Source: Dehalococcoidia bacterium (GTDB lineage: Bacteria; Chloroflexota; Dehalococcoidia; Lucifugimonadales; JAGWBF01). From it: a DNA stretch of 64,000 bases. The notes beneath the pieces were generated by a model. That model made no database searches. It was not told the origin of the DNA and saw only the letters and a program-made list of their open reading frames with translations. Position numbers and translations under genes: made by a program. Location: the NCBI GenBank assembly GCA_021295955.1, contig JAGWBJ010000001.1, forward strand, positions 124,001 to 188,000. Direction: 5' to 3'. This document shows, piece by piece, positions 60,912 through 64,000 of the stretch. Each line of letters starts with the position of its first letter. The stretch's first letter is position 1.

Positions 60912-61865
60912 ATGACACAGCCAGACAACCTTAGCTTCGGCACGGCCATCCCCGATGACTTCGGCGCCATCGCCCAGTTCGCCGCAGAGGCCGAGGGACT
61001 GGGATTCGACCGGCTGAGCATGGGCGAGCACATCATGGACGGGGACCCGCCCAGGGCCACGGTGCTGGGCATCACGGCGATGGCCGCGGCCGCGGGCGCC
61101 ACCCGCAGCATCCGGCTTCTCACCGGCATCGTCCTGATACCCCTGTACCCGCCGGTCCTGCTTGCCAAGCTGGTGGCCAGCCTGGACGTCATCAGCGGCG
61201 GGCGGCTGGACTTCGGCATCGGTATCGGGGGGCAACGCAACACCCGGGTGGAGTTCGACGCCGTCGGGGTGCCGGTGGAGGAGCGGGGCCGCCGGGCCAA
61301 CGAGATGCTGGAGCTGCTGCCCCGCCTCTGGACCGAGGACAGGGTGTCCTTCGACGGCCGGTACTACCGGTGTGAGGGCGTGACCCTGCGCCCACGCCCC
61401 GTCCAGGAGCCGTATCCGCCGGTATGGGTCGCGGGCAGAGAGGACGCGGCCATGGACCGTGCCGTCCGGCAGGGGGATGGATGGTACCCGTACCTGTACA
61501 CGGTGCGGCGCCTGCGGGCCAGCGTCGACAAGATATCGGAACGGGCCGCCGAGGCGCTGCGGGACATGAGCGGCTTCCACTGGGGACTCCTGCAGCCCAC
61601 CTGCATCGCCGACACCAAGGAGGAGGCGCTGGCCATGGCCGCCGCCTCCATCGGACGGAGGTACGCCACTCCCACGCGGAGCGCCGAGGACATAGCCCAG
61701 GCCCTGTGCATCACGGGGACCTCACAGGACTGCATCAGAGAGGTGGAAAAGCGCATAGAGGCCGGCGCCCGGGACATCGTGTTCTCGTGGATCGCCCCGG
61801 AGCCCAGGGACGCGTGGAGCCAGATGAAACGGGCCGCGGAGGAGGTAGTCCCCCACTTCCGCTAG
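60912..61865 (+). CDS. LLM-class flavin-dependent oxidoreductase (possibly F420-dependent)
   Basis: 317 residues, bacterial luciferase-like TIM barrel. FAAEAEGLGFDRLSMGEHI, RLLTGIVLIPLYPPVLLAKLVASLD, SGGRLDFGIGIGGQRNT and PPVWVAGREDAAMDRAV are typical of the F420- or FMN-dependent monooxygenase superfamily. The ATG at 60912 has GGTGGGAG upstream; a GTG lies nine bases earlier. It oxidises an unknown substrate. Such genes are abundant in SAR202-type genomes (established observation), which fits the assumed host. Confidence 0.85.
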   Translation: MTQPDNLSFGTAIPDDFGAIAQFAAEAEGLGFDRLSMGEHIMDGDPPRATVLGITAMAAAAGATRSIRLLTGIVLIPLYPPVLLAKLVASLDVISGGRLDFGIGIGGQRNTRVEFDAVGVPVEERGRRANEMLELLPRLWTEDRVSFDGRYYRCEGVTLRPRPVQEPYPPVWVAGREDAAMDRAVRQGDGWYPYLYTVRRLRASVDKISERAAEALRDMSGFHWGLLQPTCIADTKEEALAMAAASIGRRYATPTRSAEDIAQALCITGTSQDCIREVEKRIEAGARDIVFSWIAPEPRDAWSQMKRAAEEVVPHFR

Positions 61866-61881
61866 GGCATGAATCGCGGGC

Positions 61882-62652
61882 CTAGCGTCCCCGGCGGCTG
61901 ATGAACTCCTTGAAGGCGTCCTCGACGCCCACGTGGCTAACGCGGGTGTTCATGTAGTCGATCTCCCGCTCCCACATCTCCTGCCAAGGCAGGCCGACGT
62001 CCTCGACCAGGAGCTGCTTCACGCCCTGAACGGAGTCCGGGTGGTTCTCGGCGATGGTGGCGGCGATCTCCATCGCCTTCTCCATCACCCGGCCCGGCTC
62101 CACCAGGTGGTTCAGCAGCCCGATGCGGTAGGCTTCATCGGCCTCCACTACCCTGCCGGTGAACAGCAGCTCTTTGGCCACTGGCCAGCCAACCTGTTGG
62201 GGCAGCGTCCAGGTGCAGTTGAGCCGGCCATAGGCCGCGGCCAGAAAGCGGAAGCGGGACCGCCCGCACCCCACGCGTATGTCCAGGGACGACGCCAGGA
62301 CGCTGCCGCCCCCGTAGGAGAGGCCGTTAAGGGCGCCGATGGTGGGCTTGCGGCACGCGGCCAGGTGCCAGGCATACTGGGAGCGGACCGCCCTGCGCCG
62401 CTGGTCCTCCTCGGGGGACAGCTCCTCGGCGTCGCGCCTCTGCTCGTGAATATCGCCCCCGGCACTGAAGGCCCGGTCCCCCGAGCCCGTGAGGACCACG
62501 GCCCTTACGTCCTCGTCCTCCTCGGCGTCGGTAACCGCCGCATCCAGCTCGGTGACGAGCTGGAAGTTCATGGCGTTGAGCACGTCAGGCCGGTTCAGGG
62601 TCAGTACCGCCACCCCCGCCTCTTTCTTTACGATGATGGTCTTCAGCTCCAT
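61882..62652 (-). CDS. Enoyl-CoA hydratase/isomerase family protein
   Basis: 256 residues. Crotonase fold: VAVLTLNRPDVLNAMNF, the oxyanion-hole AFSAGGDI, and KPTIGALNGLSYGGGSVLASSLD. The second catalytic Glu of true hydratases is not obvious (the region reads GRLNCTWTLPQQVGW), so it may be an isomerase or another crotonase. The ATG at 62652 follows GGGGGTGCC. Confidence 0.87.
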   Translation of the reverse strand: MELKTIIVKKEAGVAVLTLNRPDVLNAMNFQLVTELDAAVTDAEEDEDVRAVVLTGSGDRAFSAGGDIHEQRRDAEELSPEEDQRRRAVRSQYAWHLAACRKPTIGALNGLSYGGGSVLASSLDIRVGCGRSRFRFLAAAYGRLNCTWTLPQQVGWPVAKELLFTGRVVEADEAYRIGLLNHLVEPGRVMEKAMEIAATIAENHPDSVQGVKQLLVEDVGLPWQEMWEREIDYMNTRVSHVGVEDAFKEFISRRGR

Positions 62653-62747
62653 GGCACCCCCAACGGTTGATCGTATAAGGATGGCATCCGCCGTTTGCTC
62701 GACGGAACCTCCGGACGTTCGTACGGGCCCGGGCGGGCCGGGAGCCC

Positions 62748-63806
62748 CTAGGGCATCCGGCTGGTATCGATCTCCCGGATCACGGAACGGGAGCCCACAC
62801 CCTTCCCCCACCGGGGTATCAGGGACGACCAGGGCCCGCCGTCGCCGCCGCCGGCCAAGAGTACGACCGACTCGGGGGACAGGCAGGCCGGCAAGACGTC
62901 ATCCTCGTGCCCGGGCGCCGGGGCCTCGGCCTTGCTGGCCGCAGCCCACTCCGCCGCCGTGCGGCGGGCCTTCTCGAAGATGAACTCCCGGGCCCGGGCC
63001 TTGTCCCACCCCGCCCGCTTTATGATGCCCCCGTGCTCCTGGCCGACCACCAAGGGTATCTCGCCGTGCCCCCTGCCGATCCCCACCAGCGTGTCCGCCG
63101 CGGCGGAGAGTATCTTCTCCGGCGTGCCGGCGCCCACCAGGTCGATCTGGCAGGGCGCCAGTGACGCCATCACGGTCACGGTGCTGGCCTCCCGGTCGAA
63201 CCCCCGCTCCACGTGAAACGGCTCCCAGGGGCTGTTCTCCTCGTCTTCGGCAATGCAGTAGCTGTATTTCCCCGGGTGGCCCAGGGTCGAGCGGTCCAGT
63301 ACCCCCGGGTGGTTCTCCAGCACGTTGATGAGGATGAGTCGGATGGCCCTGCCCACGGTGGCGTTGGCCCGGCGGTCGGGCCCCGGGCCGAACAGGTTGT
63401 GCCCGCTGGCGAACCCCAGCCGGTGACGCACCGGCCCGTTGATCAGCAGCAACGGGGCGGACCCGCCGGTGCTGGCGGAGCTCCCGTGAAGGTTGAACTC
63501 AGGCTGGACCATGCACTCCAGCGCCGCCATGATCACCGGCACGTACTCGGGCCTGCATCCGGCCATCACCGCGCCTATGGCCGCCTTCTCCGCGCTGATC
63601 ACCCGGCCCCGCACCGGCTCCACGCCTATCACGTCCGAGGGCTGCCGGCCGGCCGCCTCCAGGAACCGGAGCACCTTCTCCTCGGTGGGAGGGACCACGG
63701 GCAAGCCGTCGGTCCAGCCCTGCTGGTAGCAGTACTCCACGGCGTCGTCGAAGGTCCCCGTGACCTCCATCCCCTTGGACGTTAGGGTATCGGGCGCAAG
63801 GCTCAT
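62748..63806 (-). CDS. Uncharacterised protein with GWTDGLPVVPPT motif
   Basis: 352 residues, soluble, not assigned to a function. Distinctive parts: YCYQQGWTDGLPVVPPTEEKVLRFL (about residues 25-50), AVMAGCRPEYVPVIMAALEC, and GPVRHRLGFASGHNLFGPGPDRRANATVGRA. Four cysteines lie in the first half. A weak recollection links this motif to genes near UGSC-type selenoproteins, but this is not verified here. It has its own promoter upstream. Confidence 0.75.
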   Translation of the reverse strand: MSLAPDTLTSKGMEVTGTFDDAVEYCYQQGWTDGLPVVPPTEEKVLRFLEAAGRQPSDVIGVEPVRGRVISAEKAAIGAVMAGCRPEYVPVIMAALECMVQPEFNLHGSSASTGGSAPLLLINGPVRHRLGFASGHNLFGPGPDRRANATVGRAIRLILINVLENHPGVLDRSTLGHPGKYSYCIAEDEENSPWEPFHVERGFDREASTVTVMASLAPCQIDLVGAGTPEKILSAAADTLVGIGRGHGEIPLVVGQEHGGIIKRAGWDKARAREFIFEKARRTAAEWAAASKAEAPAPGHEDDVLPACLSPESVVLLAGGGDGGPWSSLIPRWGKGVGSRSVIREIDTSRMP

Positions 63807-63941
63807 GGTTCACTCACTCCGCCGTCAAAGAAGTCCGCCGCGTAACACCGGCCGCTTCCGACTGAGACCCTTTGCTCGTATCCTCCGGCGTAACGCTATG
63901 GGTCACGCATGGAGGGGGAGCCCGGAGGCCGTTGCCTGGCA

Positions 63942-63971
63942 ATTATGTTGCCCGGCGTTGGTTGGTGTCAA
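63942..63971 (-). promoter_or_regulatory. Predicted promoter of the uncharacterised GWTDGLP gene
   Basis: On the minus strand: consensus TTGACA at 63971-63966, 18-base spacer, CATAAT at 63947-63942. Transcription would start near 63935, giving a leader of about 128 bases; no gene is seen in 63807-64000. Confidence 0.6.
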
Positions 63972-64000
63972 GGTGACGCTCCCGGCCCTTCCTTGACGGC

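Overview
The window is about 64 kb of high-GC, gene-dense bacterial DNA with many GTG and TTG starts. The gene content (11-subunit-type complex I, LutABC, enolase-superfamily and amidase genes, a flavin-dependent LLM-family oxidoreductase, queuosine genes, glnS beside gltX) suggests an uncultured Chloroflexota bacterium, perhaps close to the SAR202/Dehalococcoidia lineages. That placement is an inference from gene content, not a phylogeny.

Layout. 1-7980 (minus): nuoABCD-HIJK-(small DUF2007-like ORF)-nuoL-nuoM, with no nuoEFG. 7991-11269: divergent gltX and glnS. 11276-14981 (minus): a di-haem lipoprotein, an RluA-type pseudouridine synthase, lspA with a C-terminal zinc ribbon, and a hydrolase. 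15075-16510: threonine aldolase and a Rieske protein. 16527-18898 (minus): queF-queD-queC-queE. 19073-20153 (plus): a compact redox operon of two selenoproteins plus an unknown protein. 20289-22173: cell-envelope sugar genes and tRNA-Arg(CCG). 22174-29835: an accessory stretch with a solute-binding protein, a broken ATPase, minisatellites, an acyl-CoA synthetase/ACP/acyltransferase fusion, a methyltransferase and a degraded TRAP transporter. 30114-32734: ferredoxin-dependent 2-oxoacid oxidoreductase. 32793-40824 (minus): a catabolic run of hydrolase, DinB-like protein, alcohol dehydrogenase, MmgE/PrpD protein, two amidases and a mandelate-racemase-type enolase. 40998-44754 (plus): lutABC followed by an MNT/HEPN pair. 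44770-48799: glycerate kinase divergent from two tandem M20 amidohydrolases, with a perfect palindrome between them. 48807-52678 (minus): lipid-kinase-like protein, lipoprotein, cysteine desulfurase, agmatinase, SpeD. 52936-57726 (plus): Gld-type ABC exporter whose ATPase carries an in-frame TAG. 57834-64000: cinA, phoU-pstB, LLM oxidoreductase, enoyl-CoA hydratase and an uncharacterised protein.

Main discovery. At 19480-20153 conventional gene calling would see only fragments, because three in-frame TGA codons interrupt two genes. Read as selenocysteine, they give a ferredoxin:thioredoxin-reductase-like catalytic subunit with signature CPU...CPC...CIU, and a glutaredoxin-like protein with active site UGPC. 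The two Sec residues of the reductase sit exactly where the two redox-active cysteines of plant FTR sit, while all four cluster-ligand cysteines are kept, which predicts an active-site diselenide on a [4Fe-4S] reductase. Perfect 7-bp hairpins with a G at the second loop position lie 20-25 nt after two of the three TGA codons, as expected for bacterial SECIS elements. The genes overlap (ATGA, TGATG) with an upstream Cys-containing unknown gene and share one promoter. The proposed pathway is ferredoxin to diselenide FTR to selenoglutaredoxin to target proteins. Ferredoxin could be supplied by the 2-oxoacid oxidoreductase encoded about 10 kb away and could also feed the NuoEFG-less complex I.
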